From NCBI GenBank assembly GCA_003165235.1, contig PLSV01000384.1, positions 2,481 through 60,407 on the forward strand: a stretch of DNA of 57,927 bases, in the 5' to 3' direction. Of this stretch, positions 34,490 through 43,290 are shown piece by piece (position 1 is the first letter of the stretch; each line of letters starts with the position of its first letter). The stretch is from Syntrophobacteraceae bacterium. Lineage in GTDB: Bacteria; Desulfobacterota; Syntrophobacteria; Syntrophobacterales; Syntrophobacteraceae. Both the position numbers and the translations under genes were made by a program. A model generated the notes under the pieces. The model did not search any database. It worked only from the letters and a program-made list of their open reading frames with translations, and was not told the origin of the DNA.

Positions 34490-34935
34490 GTAATGAAAAG
34501 AGCCGCTAATTCACCATCGCCAAGACCTGCACGTGTTCTCTTCTAGGCATCGACGCCATCCTCGTCATAAGAGAAGTCCAAGTGGACCAGGCTTCCGGGT
34601 TTCAGGGGTTTGCGACGGCCGGGCTTCCCGAAAAACCCGGTGAGCAGTGAACAATGAACACTGAACTGAAATGAATAATCTGCTCCAACGCTTTTCGCCA
34701 TCACTGCTCGTCGCGAAGCGAGAGAATCGGAAGGAATTATTTTTCACTATTCACGGATAAGATTTTAAGAACCTGCGGGTTTCAGAGCCTGGTTTTTGCA
34801 GGGATAGTAGAGAACTATTCCCTGGACCAGGGTAATGGTATACTAACATCTTCCGTTTCAGGGCGTGGAAGTTTCCAACAACTACAGTCGGTTCTTGGCC
34901 CTGATGCGCCGGTCACGATGCGGGGCAAGGCGAAA
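34490..34935. other. intergenic region between TA module and regulator
   Basis: About 450 bp. It holds copy 2 of the MTRxASMP short repeat (34530-34571; minus-strand micro-ORF of 20 codons, 34506-34568) and a GTGAGCAGTGAACAATGAACAC-like tandem at 34639-34660 resembling the repeats at 30110. The promoter of the sigma-54 regulator is expected near 34840. Confidence 0.45.
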
Positions 34936-36696
34936 ATGGAAAAGAAGATCAAGCATGATGAAATTCTGGATAATGCGCGGATTGCAGTTTTTGCAACTGA
35001 TAAGTCCGGGTTCATCACATATTCGAATCAAGCCGCTCGCGCTCTGCTTGGCCTGGATGAAACACGCATTGCGGCCCGGATAACAGAAATCCTGCCTGCG
35101 CTGGGCAAACAGGTGATGCAATGCCTCCAGACAGGGAATAGCCGCTCCGATTTACGGTTGTTGCACGGAGAGCTGGGTCTTTGCGCCGACATATCGCTTG
35201 TCGGCCGGGCGCGGGCGCCGCGCGGCGCAGTATGCTGCCTCAGGGCTTCGGGAGCCGGGTTGGGAGGCGAACTGGAAACCTGTCAGACCCTGAACCGGGA
35301 GCTTAAAGCCATTTTCGCATCATCTTCCGACGGCATCTGGGTTTGTGACGGGAGCGGAAAGGTCGTCAGCATAAACGGCGCTTCCGAAAGACTCAATGGC
35401 GTAGATGCAGAAGACATGGTCGGAAGGTACGTCTCAGATATGGTCAGGGAAGGCATTTTTGACCGCTCCGCAACCCTGGAAGTCCTCGAGACCCTCAGGC
35501 AGGTCAGCATCATCCAGAATGTCCGCAGAACATCAAGGTCGCTCCTGGTTACCGGCACACCCGTATACGACGAGACGGGCAATCTTTCGATGGTGGTTGT
35601 CAACGAACGGGATATAACGGAGCTCAACAAGGTCCGGGATCAACTGGAGCAGAGCCGCATGGTCAGCGAAAAATATAGAGAGGAACTCGCTGGACTGTCT
35701 GTTCTCGAGCTTGAAAAGCAGGAGATAATAGCTGAAAACGCGAATATGCGAAAAGCAATAACAGCCGCATTCAAGCTCGCCAACCTGGACGCATCCAATA
35801 TCCTTTTGCTTGGGGAATCCGGAACCGGTAAGGGGCTTCTAGCCAAGTTCATTCACAAAAACGGCAAGCGCTCCGAAAAGCCTTTCATCCAGATAAACTG
35901 CGCAGCTTTTCCGGAAAGTTTGCTCGAGGCGGAGCTTTTCGGATACGAAAAAGGCGCCTTTACCGGCGCGCGTACAGGGGGCAAAGCAGGGCTTTTTGAA
36001 CTTGCCCAGGAAGGAACGCTTTTTCTGGATGAAGTCGGCGACCTCCCTTTCAACCTACAGGCCAAGTTGCTGAAATATCTGGATGACTTCCAGGTATTGC
36101 GCCTTGGAAGCCTGAAGCCGATAAAGGTGGACTGCGCGGTTATTGCGGCAACCAATCAGGACCTGGAAAAACTGGCCGCCAGGGGACGTTTCAGGCGCGA
36201 TCTTTATTACAGACTGAACACTTTTACGATTCGGATTCCTCCTTTACGCGAGCGCTCGGAAGATATCTTCGAGATGGTCCGCTACTTTCTCAATAAATAT
36301 AACCGCTCCTTGAGGATGAACAAGAAGATCTCACCTGCCGCCTTCGATTTTCTTCTTTCCTATTCTTTCCCCGGAAATGTTCGCGAGCTGCAGAGCATGA
36401 TAAAAAGGGCGGTTTTCCTGAGCGATAACGATGTCCTTGAGGAGCATCTGATTGAGATCGCCGGCGGCAGCCGCCAGGAGGTCTCGGATGCCGGGCAGGG
36501 CCGGCCGGGGCTGCCCGGGGCTGTCATGGATACCGAAAGGGTGACCCTGCAAAGGGCGATTTCGCTTTGCAGCACAACGAGGGAGTTGGCGCGCTACCTC
36601 GGGGTAAGTCAGCCTACGGTTGTTCGCAAGCTTAGAAAGCATGGACTTGGCCGTCTTGATTCACATGCGAATCAAAAAAGGCGCCAGGAGACCTGA
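34936..36696 (+). CDS. sigma-54-dependent activator with PAS domains and TyrR-like HTH
   Basis: About 586 residues. Two PAS-like segments occupy 1-230 (ARIAVFATDKSGFITYSNQAA; AIFASSSDGIWVCDGSGKVV). A short coiled coil follows. The AAA+ domain (about 260-490) has Walker A GESGTGKG, GAFTGA (sigma-54 contact), FLDEVGDLPFNLQ (Walker B) and RDLYYRLNTF. The C-terminal HTH (LQRAISLCSTTRELARYLGV, then SQPTVVRKLRKHGL) is TyrR-like. There is no receiver domain, so the signal is sensed by PAS. ATG 34936 has AAGG just upstream; 34918 is an alternative. It directly precedes an operon with a perfect sigma-54 promoter, its probable target. Confidence 0.92.
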   Translation: MEKKIKHDEILDNARIAVFATDKSGFITYSNQAARALLGLDETRIAARITEILPALGKQVMQCLQTGNSRSDLRLLHGELGLCADISLVGRARAPRGAVCCLRASGAGLGGELETCQTLNRELKAIFASSSDGIWVCDGSGKVVSINGASERLNGVDAEDMVGRYVSDMVREGIFDRSATLEVLETLRQVSIIQNVRRTSRSLLVTGTPVYDETGNLSMVVVNERDITELNKVRDQLEQSRMVSEKYREELAGLSVLELEKQEIIAENANMRKAITAAFKLANLDASNILLLGESGTGKGLLAKFIHKNGKRSEKPFIQINCAAFPESLLEAELFGYEKGAFTGARTGGKAGLFELAQEGTLFLDEVGDLPFNLQAKLLKYLDDFQVLRLGSLKPIKVDCAVIAATNQDLEKLAARGRFRRDLYYRLNTFTIRIPPLRERSEDIFEMVRYFLNKYNRSLRMNKKISPAAFDFLLSYSFPGNVRELQSMIKRAVFLSDNDVLEEHLIEIAGGSRQEVSDAGQGRPGLPGAVMDTERVTLQRAISLCSTTRELARYLGVSQPTVVRKLRKHGLGRLDSHANQKRRQET

Positions 36697-36771
36697 GATC
36701 AGGCCAACGATTGATCCTGGAGATTAGATTCAGTAGTGTATCACGCCCGAAACCTCACTCTTAAGCATTAT

Positions 36772-36804
36772 TTGTGAAAAGTTAGAGTCAGAAATGAATC
36801 ACAA
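36772..36804. promoter_or_regulatory. inverted repeat, candidate activator site
   Basis: TTGTGA (36772-36777) and TCACAA (36799-36804) form an inverted repeat about 75-105 bp upstream of the -24/-12 promoter. The distance suits an upstream activator sequence for the TyrR-like protein. It could be chance. Confidence 0.35.
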
Positions 36805-36876
36805 CCTTCGAAAGTTAACTCAACCTCCCTCGCTACGATCCCTGCCCGGTGTGCTTCCATGACTTGATGGTCCAGG

Positions 36877-36892
36877 TGGCACGTGAATTGCT
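36877..36892 (+). promoter_or_regulatory. sigma-54 (-24/-12) promoter
   Basis: TGGCACG-N4-TTGCT with GG and GC exactly 10 bp apart, a full match to the RpoN consensus. It lies 168 bp upstream of the aminotransferase ATG and just downstream of the gene for a sigma-54 activator. Confidence 0.88.
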
Positions 36893-37059
36893 CTACTTTA
36901 ACCCACGATTGGAATTCTGCATAAAAGCCGCGTAAAGGGCGTTCGAGGCTAAGAGTTTTGAGGTAGCTCAGGAACAAATTTGTGCCAATGCTTCCTCCGA
37001 CGGGCCTAATTTCTTTTACGGAAGCGGTTCCGGCGGGCTCATTCAACCCGGGAGATGAT

Positions 37060-38367
37060 ATGAAAGCTTCTCAAGGCGAGAGTCTTAGTGACCTAAGATA
37101 CAAATTTGTACCACAGGGTCCCAGCAGTTTGACTCCAATTTTCGCAAAAAGCGCCGCCGGCGCTATCATCTACGATGCCGAAGGTCGAGAGTTTGTCGAC
37201 TTCTCCGGCGGTATAGGCGTGATGAACGTTGGACACAGCCACCCGAAGGTGGTCGCGGCCATAAAGGAACAGGCCGAAAGATTCACTCACACCTGCTTTC
37301 AAATAGTGATGTACGAAGGATATGTGCGGCTTGCCGAAAAGCTCTGTCAAATAGCGCCAGGAGATTTCTCCAAAATGGCCATTTTCGCCAACAGCGGGGC
37401 GGAAGCTGTTGAAAATGCTGTTAAAGTCGCCAGGCATTTCACCAAAAGACACAGCCTCATCACCTTTACAAATGCTTTTCATGGCAGGACCTACCTTACG
37501 ATGACGCTCACCAGTAAGGCAGCGCCATACAAGGCCGGGTTCGGACCGTTTATGTCCGATGTTTACAGGATGCCATACGCTTATTGCTATCGATGTCCCT
37601 TCGGCCTGAAGCGCCCGGGCTGCGATACCTGTTGCGCCGACTACCTCAAGGAATTTTTCGTAGGCCATGTCTCGGCCGAGAGCACGGCTGCCCTGATAAT
37701 CGAGCCGGTGCAGGGCGAAGGGGGCTTTAATACGCCCCCACCCGAATATTTCCCGAAGCTTCTCAAGATTTGCCGCGACAACGGCATAGTGTTCATTGCC
37801 GACGAAATTCAGACCGGGATGGGGCGGACCGGTAAAATGTTTGCCGTGAACCACTGGAATGTGGAACCCGATCTGGTGACCGTAGCCAAAAGTCTTGGCG
37901 CCGGAATGCCTCTGAGCGCACTGGTTGGACGCAGCGAAATCATGAATTCGCCTCAGGCCGGCGGCCTGGGGGGAACTTACGGCGGCAACCCGGTTTGCTG
38001 CGCAGCCGCCCTTGCCGTTCTCCAGATATTCGAGGAAGAAAAGCTGCTTGAGCGGGCCGAGAGGTTGGGGACCAAGATCAGGGCTAAATTCGAGGATTTT
38101 CATAAGCGTTTTGAACTTGTCGGTGATGTTCGAGGCCTTGGGCCGATGCTTGCGCTCGAACTTGTAAAAGACCGCGAGACAAAGGCGCCGGCCGCCACGG
38201 AGACAAAAGCCCTGGTCAAATTCTGTTACGAACGAGGTCTGGTGATCCTTCCATGTGGAAATCTCAACAACGTTATACGGACACTCATGCCACTGGTCAT
38301 AACTGACGAGCAGCTCGAAAGAGGTCTCGCCATTATGGAGGAAGGTCTTGCCGGCCTTTCGAAATAA
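37060..38367 (+). CDS. class III omega-aminotransferase (GABA aminotransferase-like)
   Basis: A 435-residue PLP aminotransferase of the GabT/omega-amino acid group. Motifs are FVDFSGGIGVMNVGHSHPKV, FANSGAEAVENAVKVAR, FHGRTYLTMTLT, EPVQGEGGF, FIADEIQTGMGRTGKMF, and the PLP lysine in TVAKSLGAGMPLSA near residue 278. The ATG at 37060 follows GGGAGATGAT; the longer frame crosses the promoter region. First gene of the sigma-54 operon. Product of the neighbouring amide-opening enzyme, an omega-amino acid, would be its natural substrate (inference). Confidence 0.92.
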   Translation: MKASQGESLSDLRYKFVPQGPSSLTPIFAKSAAGAIIYDAEGREFVDFSGGIGVMNVGHSHPKVVAAIKEQAERFTHTCFQIVMYEGYVRLAEKLCQIAPGDFSKMAIFANSGAEAVENAVKVARHFTKRHSLITFTNAFHGRTYLTMTLTSKAAPYKAGFGPFMSDVYRMPYAYCYRCPFGLKRPGCDTCCADYLKEFFVGHVSAESTAALIIEPVQGEGGFNTPPPEYFPKLLKICRDNGIVFIADEIQTGMGRTGKMFAVNHWNVEPDLVTVAKSLGAGMPLSALVGRSEIMNSPQAGGLGGTYGGNPVCCAAALAVLQIFEEEKLLERAERLGTKIRAKFEDFHKRFELVGDVRGLGPMLALELVKDRETKAPAATETKALVKFCYERGLVILPCGNLNNVIRTLMPLVITDEQLERGLAIMEEGLAGLSK

Positions 38368-38389
38368 TAAGAAAGAAGGGCGCCCTGAA

Positions 38390-38701
38390 TTGGCCACCTG
38401 GGAAACGATTAAAAAGAAGCTGAACCCTGCCTTCAGCTACGTGATCTTCGAAAAAGACGGGCTGAACGAGAAGAATGCCTGGATCGGGTTGTATGCCTCC
38501 CTGGGCGCGCTGAAGCTGCCCATCCTGGACGTGCTGACCTTTGAGGATACGGGCAGGGGGAAGATGTTGCTGGTCGCCATGTTTGAAGCAGGAAGGGCGG
38601 ATATGATCATGGAAGAGATTATCTGCGCCAGGTTGCCCAGGGACATGGTTTCTTACGTCTACGGGGCTTCCGTGCAGGATCGTCGCCGTGAAGCAGATTG
38701 A
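38390..38701 (+). CDS. unrecognised small operon protein
   Basis: About 103 residues from a TTG at 38390 (AAGGG upstream); a frame from ATG 38348 overlaps the aminotransferase. Not recognised. It reads TWETIKKKLNPAFSYVIFEKDGLNEKNAW, then ALKLPILDVLTFEDTGRGKMLLVAMFEAGRADMIMEEI, suggesting a small alpha/beta fold. No signal peptide or cysteines. Position between the aminotransferase and the carboxyltransferase genes implies an operon role, perhaps structural. Confidence 0.55.
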   Translation: MATWETIKKKLNPAFSYVIFEKDGLNEKNAWIGLYASLGALKLPILDVLTFEDTGRGKMLLVAMFEAGRADMIMEEIICARLPRDMVSYVYGASVQDRRREAD

Positions 38702-38794
38702 CGCATCCCCTTGGAAGTTTTACGCCGCCCTGCGGACCGGGCGTTTGGAACGGACCTTTGATGAAGACCCACCAAACGGGAGGTTAGATCCAAG

Positions 38795-39781
38795 ATGAGT
38801 GAAAATAAATACGCTGTCATATTGGATGAACTTGCCGAAGCCGAATCCAGGCCTGAGGTTTTGTTCCGGCAGGCCGGAGACGGTTTCCTGCAGGTTGAAT
38901 ACGGCGCAAACCCAAGATTCAATCTGGTCGATTCCTTCAGGACCCTCACTATCAATGAAGCCGTTAAGGAAAAAAAGATCAAGGGGCTGTTTGAAACCGT
39001 GCCGGGAATCCGAACAAATTTGTTTCATTTCGATCCGGAGATCATGTCCGCCAAGGATTTGATCGCTGAAATCAAGGAAGAAGAGGAAAAGCTTGCACAT
39101 GTCGAAGATATCGTATTCGACTCGCGCATCATCTCTTTGCCCATTGCTTTTGAAGACAGTGAAACAAAGAAAGCAGTGGCGAAGTACGTGAAAGAAGTGA
39201 GGCCGGAAGCTCCCAACGCGATCAACGGCTACAATATTGAATACATGGCCCTCTGCAATGGAGTTTCAGTTGCCGAAATAAAACGGATGGTCTGCGGGAC
39301 TGAATGGTACAACAGTGGAAACGGCTTCTGGCCGGGTGGAGGATTTTTTTGGCCCCTTGACCCAAGGTTCGCCATCGTTGTGCCGAAGTACAACCCGCCG
39401 CGAACCTGGACTCCGGAGGGGACTGTAGGCATCGGCGGTCCCTGCTTATTCGTTTATCCCACTCCTACGGGGGGCGGCTACCAGCTTTTCGGCAGGACGA
39501 TCCCAATTTTCCAGTTCGCTCAGAAGCACCCGCTTTTCAAGGACAGCCCCACGTTTTTCAAAGCAGGGGACAGAATCCGGTTTCATGAGGTAAGCGAGCC
39601 GGAAGTCCTCGATATTTATAAGCATGTCCATGAAGCAACCGATTACGTCTACGATATCAAACCTGCCCGATTCGCCGTAAAGGAATGGCTCGATTTCTAC
39701 AACTCGGCGGAGGTCCGGAAGCAAGTGAGCGAGCTTCTCGCAAAACAGGAAGCAGGGACGAAAGTTGCCCCGAGGGTATAA
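38795..39781 (+). CDS. urea carboxylase-type carboxyltransferase subunit, AHS1 (KipI) domain
   Basis: A 328-residue protein. The core PLDPRFAIVVPKYNPPRTWTP-EGTVGIGG and GGGYQLFGRTIPIF matches the first half of the carboxyltransferase domain of urea carboxylase (DPR-RL-KYNPARTWTPEGAVGIGG ... GGYQ-GRT) more closely than the shorter PxpB 5-oxoprolinase subunit. NGYNIEYMALCNGVSVAEIK also fits urea carboxylase. About 100 N-terminal residues are additional. GGGAGG precedes the ATG. It would work with the AHS2 protein, BCCP and biotin carboxylase encoded downstream. Confidence 0.85.
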   Translation: MSENKYAVILDELAEAESRPEVLFRQAGDGFLQVEYGANPRFNLVDSFRTLTINEAVKEKKIKGLFETVPGIRTNLFHFDPEIMSAKDLIAEIKEEEEKLAHVEDIVFDSRIISLPIAFEDSETKKAVAKYVKEVRPEAPNAINGYNIEYMALCNGVSVAEIKRMVCGTEWYNSGNGFWPGGGFFWPLDPRFAIVVPKYNPPRTWTPEGTVGIGGPCLFVYPTPTGGGYQLFGRTIPIFQFAQKHPLFKDSPTFFKAGDRIRFHEVSEPEVLDIYKHVHEATDYVYDIKPARFAVKEWLDFYNSAEVRKQVSELLAKQEAGTKVAPRV

Positions 39782-39805
39782 ACGATCTAGCCAGGAGCAG
39801 ACGAG

Positions 39806-40783
39806 ATGTTGAAGATCATAAACGGAGGAATTGAAACAGTCGTTGAAGACTGGCCGGGAAGGATAGGCTATCTGGATAACGGGATGGCCTCTTCCGGCGC
39901 TTTCGATAATGTTGCCCTGGGGTTCGCAAACCTGCTGGCCGGAAATCCGGCAGGTGAGGCGGGGCTCGAAATTGCCGGTGGGTACTTCGAGGCGGAGTTT
40001 CGAGCGGACACGCTTATCAGCGTGACGGGGACCGACATGAAGCCCGCGTTGAACGGTCAGCCCATGCCGATGTGGGAAGCCGTGCCCGTAAAAGCAGGCG
40101 ACAATATCAAATTTTCGCATTTCGCCGAGTTCGGTTTCCGGTCCTACCTTGGCGTAGCCGGAGGAATTGACGTGCCACCTGTTCTGGGCAGCAAGTCAAC
40201 CTGTCTTTTTGGGAGCTACGGTGGGTTCGAGGGACGAAAGCTGGCGCCGGCTGACGTTTTGAAATTCGGCGCGCCGTCCAGCGACGCCCAAAGCGGCCGA
40301 AAGGTCAAACCGGAGGCCATGCCGAAATATTCGCGAGAATGGGTCCTGCGTGCAATCCCGGGTCCGAACTCTTCCCCGGACTATCTGACCGAAGAGGGAA
40401 TGGATTACCTGTTCTCTAATTCTTTTAAGGTCCAGTTGAATTCCAATCGCTCGGCATATCGGGTGGCTGAGGCAAAGGATCTTGCCTTTGCAAGAAAAGA
40501 CGGGGGAGTTGCGGGAAGCCATCCCTCAAATGTTCTTGATCACGCCTATCCCATTCGCGGCGCCCTCAACATATGTGGAAACACCCCTATTCTGCTGATC
40601 GCAGATGGACCGACCCTTGGAGGATATTTGGTGGCTATGCAGGTTATCTACGCAGACTTGTGGAAAATCGGGCAGGGAACGCCCGGCCGGGACTTCTTCA
40701 AATTCGCTTATTGTACGCCGCAGGAAGCCGTACAGGCGCGCAAAGAACAAAGGGAATGGTTGTCGGGCAAGTCTTTGTCCTGA
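39806..40783 (+). CDS. biotin-dependent carboxyltransferase-family subunit, AHS2 (KipA) domain
   Basis: A 325-residue protein of the AHS2/KipA/PxpC family, the second half of the urea-carboxylase carboxyltransferase. Marks are IETVVEDWPGRIGYLDNGMASSGAFDNVALGFANLL, GLEIAGGYFEAEF, FRSYLGVAGGIDVPPVLGSKSTC, PGPNSSPDYL, HPSNVLDHAYPIRGALNI, and GPTLGGYLVAMQVI at the end (QxxxPT/GGY region). 24 bp after AHS1, with AGGAG before the start. Confidence 0.9.
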   Translation: MLKIINGGIETVVEDWPGRIGYLDNGMASSGAFDNVALGFANLLAGNPAGEAGLEIAGGYFEAEFRADTLISVTGTDMKPALNGQPMPMWEAVPVKAGDNIKFSHFAEFGFRSYLGVAGGIDVPPVLGSKSTCLFGSYGGFEGRKLAPADVLKFGAPSSDAQSGRKVKPEAMPKYSREWVLRAIPGPNSSPDYLTEEGMDYLFSNSFKVQLNSNRSAYRVAEAKDLAFARKDGGVAGSHPSNVLDHAYPIRGALNICGNTPILLIADGPTLGGYLVAMQVIYADLWKIGQGTPGRDFFKFAYCTPQEAVQARKEQREWLSGKSLS

Positions 40784-40805
40784 TTTCCGAAAAGAGGTGG
40801 GTGCG

Positions 40806-41567
40806 ATGGACCTGAATGTAGACATGGGAGAAAGCTACGGCAGATACAAGCTGGGCAATGATGAGGAGGTCATGAAATATATCACTTCGGCCAACGTGGC
40901 CTGTGGTTTCCATGCCGGCGATTCTCTTGTCATGAACGCCACCGTCCAGTTGGCCAAACAGTATGATGTAGCCGTGGGCGCCCACACCGGGCTCGAGGAT
41001 ATACGCGGTTTCGGGCGCAGAAGACTCGATATTGCCCCCGAAGAATTGAGAAGTGACACTCTGTTTCAGCTTGGGGCGCTCGACGCCATTTTGAAGGTGC
41101 ACGGCATGACGATGCAGCACGTAAAACCACATGGAATACTGTATCGGATGGTTTCTGAGGAGGAGAAATACGCCGAGCCGTATCTCGATGCAGTAGCCTC
41201 ATACAACCGTCAACTGTTCATCATGATTCCCAGAGGCACACTGGGGTGGCAGCGGGGACAGGAACTGGGACTTAAGATGTGCGCCGAAATCCTTCTTGAC
41301 CTCAGCTATGACGAAGAGGGGAACTGGGTGCTCGAGCGCGCCAAGAAGGCAAGGTCCCCCGAAGAAGTGGCCGAAAGGGCGGTGATGGTCGCTCGCGACA
41401 AACAGATCACCACGATAAGCGGGAAGCGGATAAATGCCGATGCTGACACGATTTGCTGTCACGGCGATTCGCCAAATGCCGCAGAGGTGGTAAGAACGGT
41501 CAAAGCGGAATTCTCACGCCTGGGGATTCCACTGAAGAAACTGGGCGATCCCGGAAGCATAGTCTGA
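40806..41567 (+). CDS. LamB/YcsF (PxpA) family hydrolase subunit
   Basis: A 253-residue YcsF-family protein, homologous to 5-oxoprolinase subunit A. Marks are MDLNVDMGESYGRYKLGNDEEVM at the N-terminus (D-D-E metal or catalytic residues), TSANVACGFHAGDSLVM, VGAHTGLEDIRGFGRRRLDI, HVKPHGILYRMV, and TICCHGDSPNAAEVV. In PxpABC it helps open 5-oxoproline; here it would act on the carboxylated or activated amide. ATG at 40806 after AAGAGG. Confidence 0.92.
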   Translation: MDLNVDMGESYGRYKLGNDEEVMKYITSANVACGFHAGDSLVMNATVQLAKQYDVAVGAHTGLEDIRGFGRRRLDIAPEELRSDTLFQLGALDAILKVHGMTMQHVKPHGILYRMVSEEEKYAEPYLDAVASYNRQLFIMIPRGTLGWQRGQELGLKMCAEILLDLSYDEEGNWVLERAKKARSPEEVAERAVMVARDKQITTISGKRINADADTICCHGDSPNAAEVVRTVKAEFSRLGIPLKKLGDPGSIV

Positions 41568-41581
41568 AAAGGGAGGATTGA

Positions 41582-41803
41582 ATGATGGAGGTTATCGTAA
41601 AAGCTCATATGCCGGGCCTTGTGGCGCGTGTAGTCGTAAACGAGGGCGATAAGGTGGCCAAGGGGCAGGAAGTCGCCGTAATCAACTGCATGAAAACCGA
41701 ACTCTCTGTTACCTCCGCCGTAGACGGGACTGTGAAAAACATACTCGTCAAGGAATGGGATGAAATGGAGATCGACGGTCCTATGGTCGTTTTGGAAACA
41801 TAG
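41582..41803 (+). CDS. biotin carboxyl carrier protein
   Basis: A 73-residue stand-alone biotinyl domain. The attachment site is CMKTE (Lys about residue 38) where most carriers have AMKM. The flanking VIVKAHMPGLVARVVVNEGDKVAKGQEV and DGTVKNILVKEWDEME follow the hammerhead fold. No Pro/Ala-rich linker. It is 14 bp after the YcsF gene with GGGAGG upstream. It should serve the biotin carboxylase and AHS1/AHS2 proteins of this operon. Confidence 0.92.
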   Translation: MMEVIVKAHMPGLVARVVVNEGDKVAKGQEVAVINCMKTELSVTSAVDGTVKNILVKEWDEMEIDGPMVVLET

Positions 41804-41848
41804 CCGGAATCTGTATGTGTTTCAAACCGGAGAAGGAAGCAAGCATCC

Positions 41849-43240
41849 GTGATTAAGAAACTCTTGATTGCAAATCGTGGCGAGATAGTGGTCAGGGTAA
41901 TGAAGACGTGCCGGAAACTCGGTATCGAGGTAGTCGCCGTTTACTCCGAACCCGATAAGAATCTTTCGTATCTCAAACATGCTGATGAAGCCTACCACAT
42001 CGGTCCGGCAAATCCGGTCAAGAGCTATCTAAACATTGACGCCATACTCGATGCAATGAAGAAGTCAGGGGCCGACGCCGTCCATCCGGGGTATGGGTTT
42101 TTGTCCGAAAATTCGTTGTTCGCCCATGCGGTGGTCTCCGCTGGTTCAACCTGGGTGGGACCCCCGCCTTCCGTGCTGGCTGAGATCGATTCGAAGTGCT
42201 ACTGCAGAAGGATCGCAACAGATTCGGGGGTCCCTGTCATACCGGGGACCATTGAGATCATAAAGGGTGAGGGCGATATAATCCGTTTTGCCTCGGAGCA
42301 TGAGTACCCGGTTGTTTTGAAGCTCGACAAAGGAGGCGGCGGGAAAGGGATAGAACAGATCCGGGAGGACGGGCAGGCAAAGGAGGCCTTCGAGCGCCTG
42401 TCGCGAATCGGCCTGATGGCGTTCGGCCATCCCGAGAGCTACATCGAGAAACTGATCGCCGCCCCCAGGCATATCGAGGTTCAGTTTCTGGCGGATCGAG
42501 CCGGCAACTGCGTCTGTCTGGGTGAAAGAGAATGTTCGATTCAGAGGCGGTATCAAAAGATCATCGAAGAATCACCTTCGCCCGTGGTGACAAAAGAGGA
42601 CAGAGAGGCGCTTTTTCGCCACACCGCCAACCTTGTGAAGGCTATGGGCTACCAGGGAGCTGGGACGATGGAGTTTCTGCGGTCTGAGGACGGCAGTTTT
42701 TACTTCATGGAAGTTAACGCGAGGCTGCAGGTCGAACACCCGGTGTCGGAGTTCATCACGGGGATAGATATTGTCGAAAAACAACTCGAAATCTCTGCGG
42801 GAGAGGAACTCGACATCAGACAGGAAGACATTCGCCTGGAAGGCTACTCGATCGAGGCCAGGGTATATGCGGAAGACCCTTTTTCGTTCTGCCCGTCGCC
42901 GGGCACGATCAGCAGGCTGAAAATTCCGGAGGCCGACGGCAGGCGCCTGAGGGTCGATCATGCTCTCGAAGAAGGCTGCGCCGTTCCACCTTACTATGAC
43001 CCCCTCCTGGCCAAGGTTATTTCATGGGGGGAGTCGCGTTCCGAGGCGATCGAGCACCTGAGGAGAGCTCTTATGGGATTTCTGATCGAGGGAATAAAGA
43101 CCACTATTCCGGCTAATCTCCTGATCCTGGACAGCCGCGAATATCGGACCGGCGATCTGCACACCGGGTTTCTCGATCGCCTGTATTCGAAAGCGACCTC
43201 AGAGGATGGCGCCATAACGCCTCTGTGGCCAAACATGTGA
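41849..43240 (+). CDS. biotin carboxylase subunit
   Basis: A 463-residue AccC-like biotin carboxylase. It carboxylates carrier-bound biotin using ATP and bicarbonate. Motifs are LIANRGEIVVRVMKT, VHPGYGFLSEN, PVVLKLDKGGGGKGIEQI (ATP grasp), AAPRHIEVQFL, ERECSIQRRYQKIIEE, FMEVNARLQVEHPVSE (catalytic Glu/Arg), and ARVYAEDP. GTG start at 41849 with AGAAGGAAG upstream. Being separate from the carboxyltransferase makes this a split version of urea carboxylase-type enzymes. The standard acetyl-CoA carboxylase role is less likely in this operon. Confidence 0.94.
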   Translation: MIKKLLIANRGEIVVRVMKTCRKLGIEVVAVYSEPDKNLSYLKHADEAYHIGPANPVKSYLNIDAILDAMKKSGADAVHPGYGFLSENSLFAHAVVSAGSTWVGPPPSVLAEIDSKCYCRRIATDSGVPVIPGTIEIIKGEGDIIRFASEHEYPVVLKLDKGGGGKGIEQIREDGQAKEAFERLSRIGLMAFGHPESYIEKLIAAPRHIEVQFLADRAGNCVCLGERECSIQRRYQKIIEESPSPVVTKEDREALFRHTANLVKAMGYQGAGTMEFLRSEDGSFYFMEVNARLQVEHPVSEFITGIDIVEKQLEISAGEELDIRQEDIRLEGYSIEARVYAEDPFSFCPSPGTISRLKIPEADGRRLRVDHALEEGCAVPPYYDPLLAKVISWGESRSEAIEHLRRALMGFLIEGIKTTIPANLLILDSREYRTGDLHTGFLDRLYSKATSEDGAITPLWPNM

Positions 43241-43290
43241 AACCGCAGCCGTTATGGCTTTTTACAAACAAAAAAAAGGAGAAAAGAACT

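Noticed and set aside
37093-38397. 434-codon minus-strand frame opposite the aminotransferase
   Set aside because: The plus strand encodes a full class III aminotransferase with PLP motifs; the reverse frame has none.
38795-41567. Plain 5-oxoprolinase PxpABC annotation
   Set aside because: AHS1 carries urea carboxylase-type motifs and extra length, and BCCP plus biotin carboxylase are in the same operon; kept as the alternative, not the main call.
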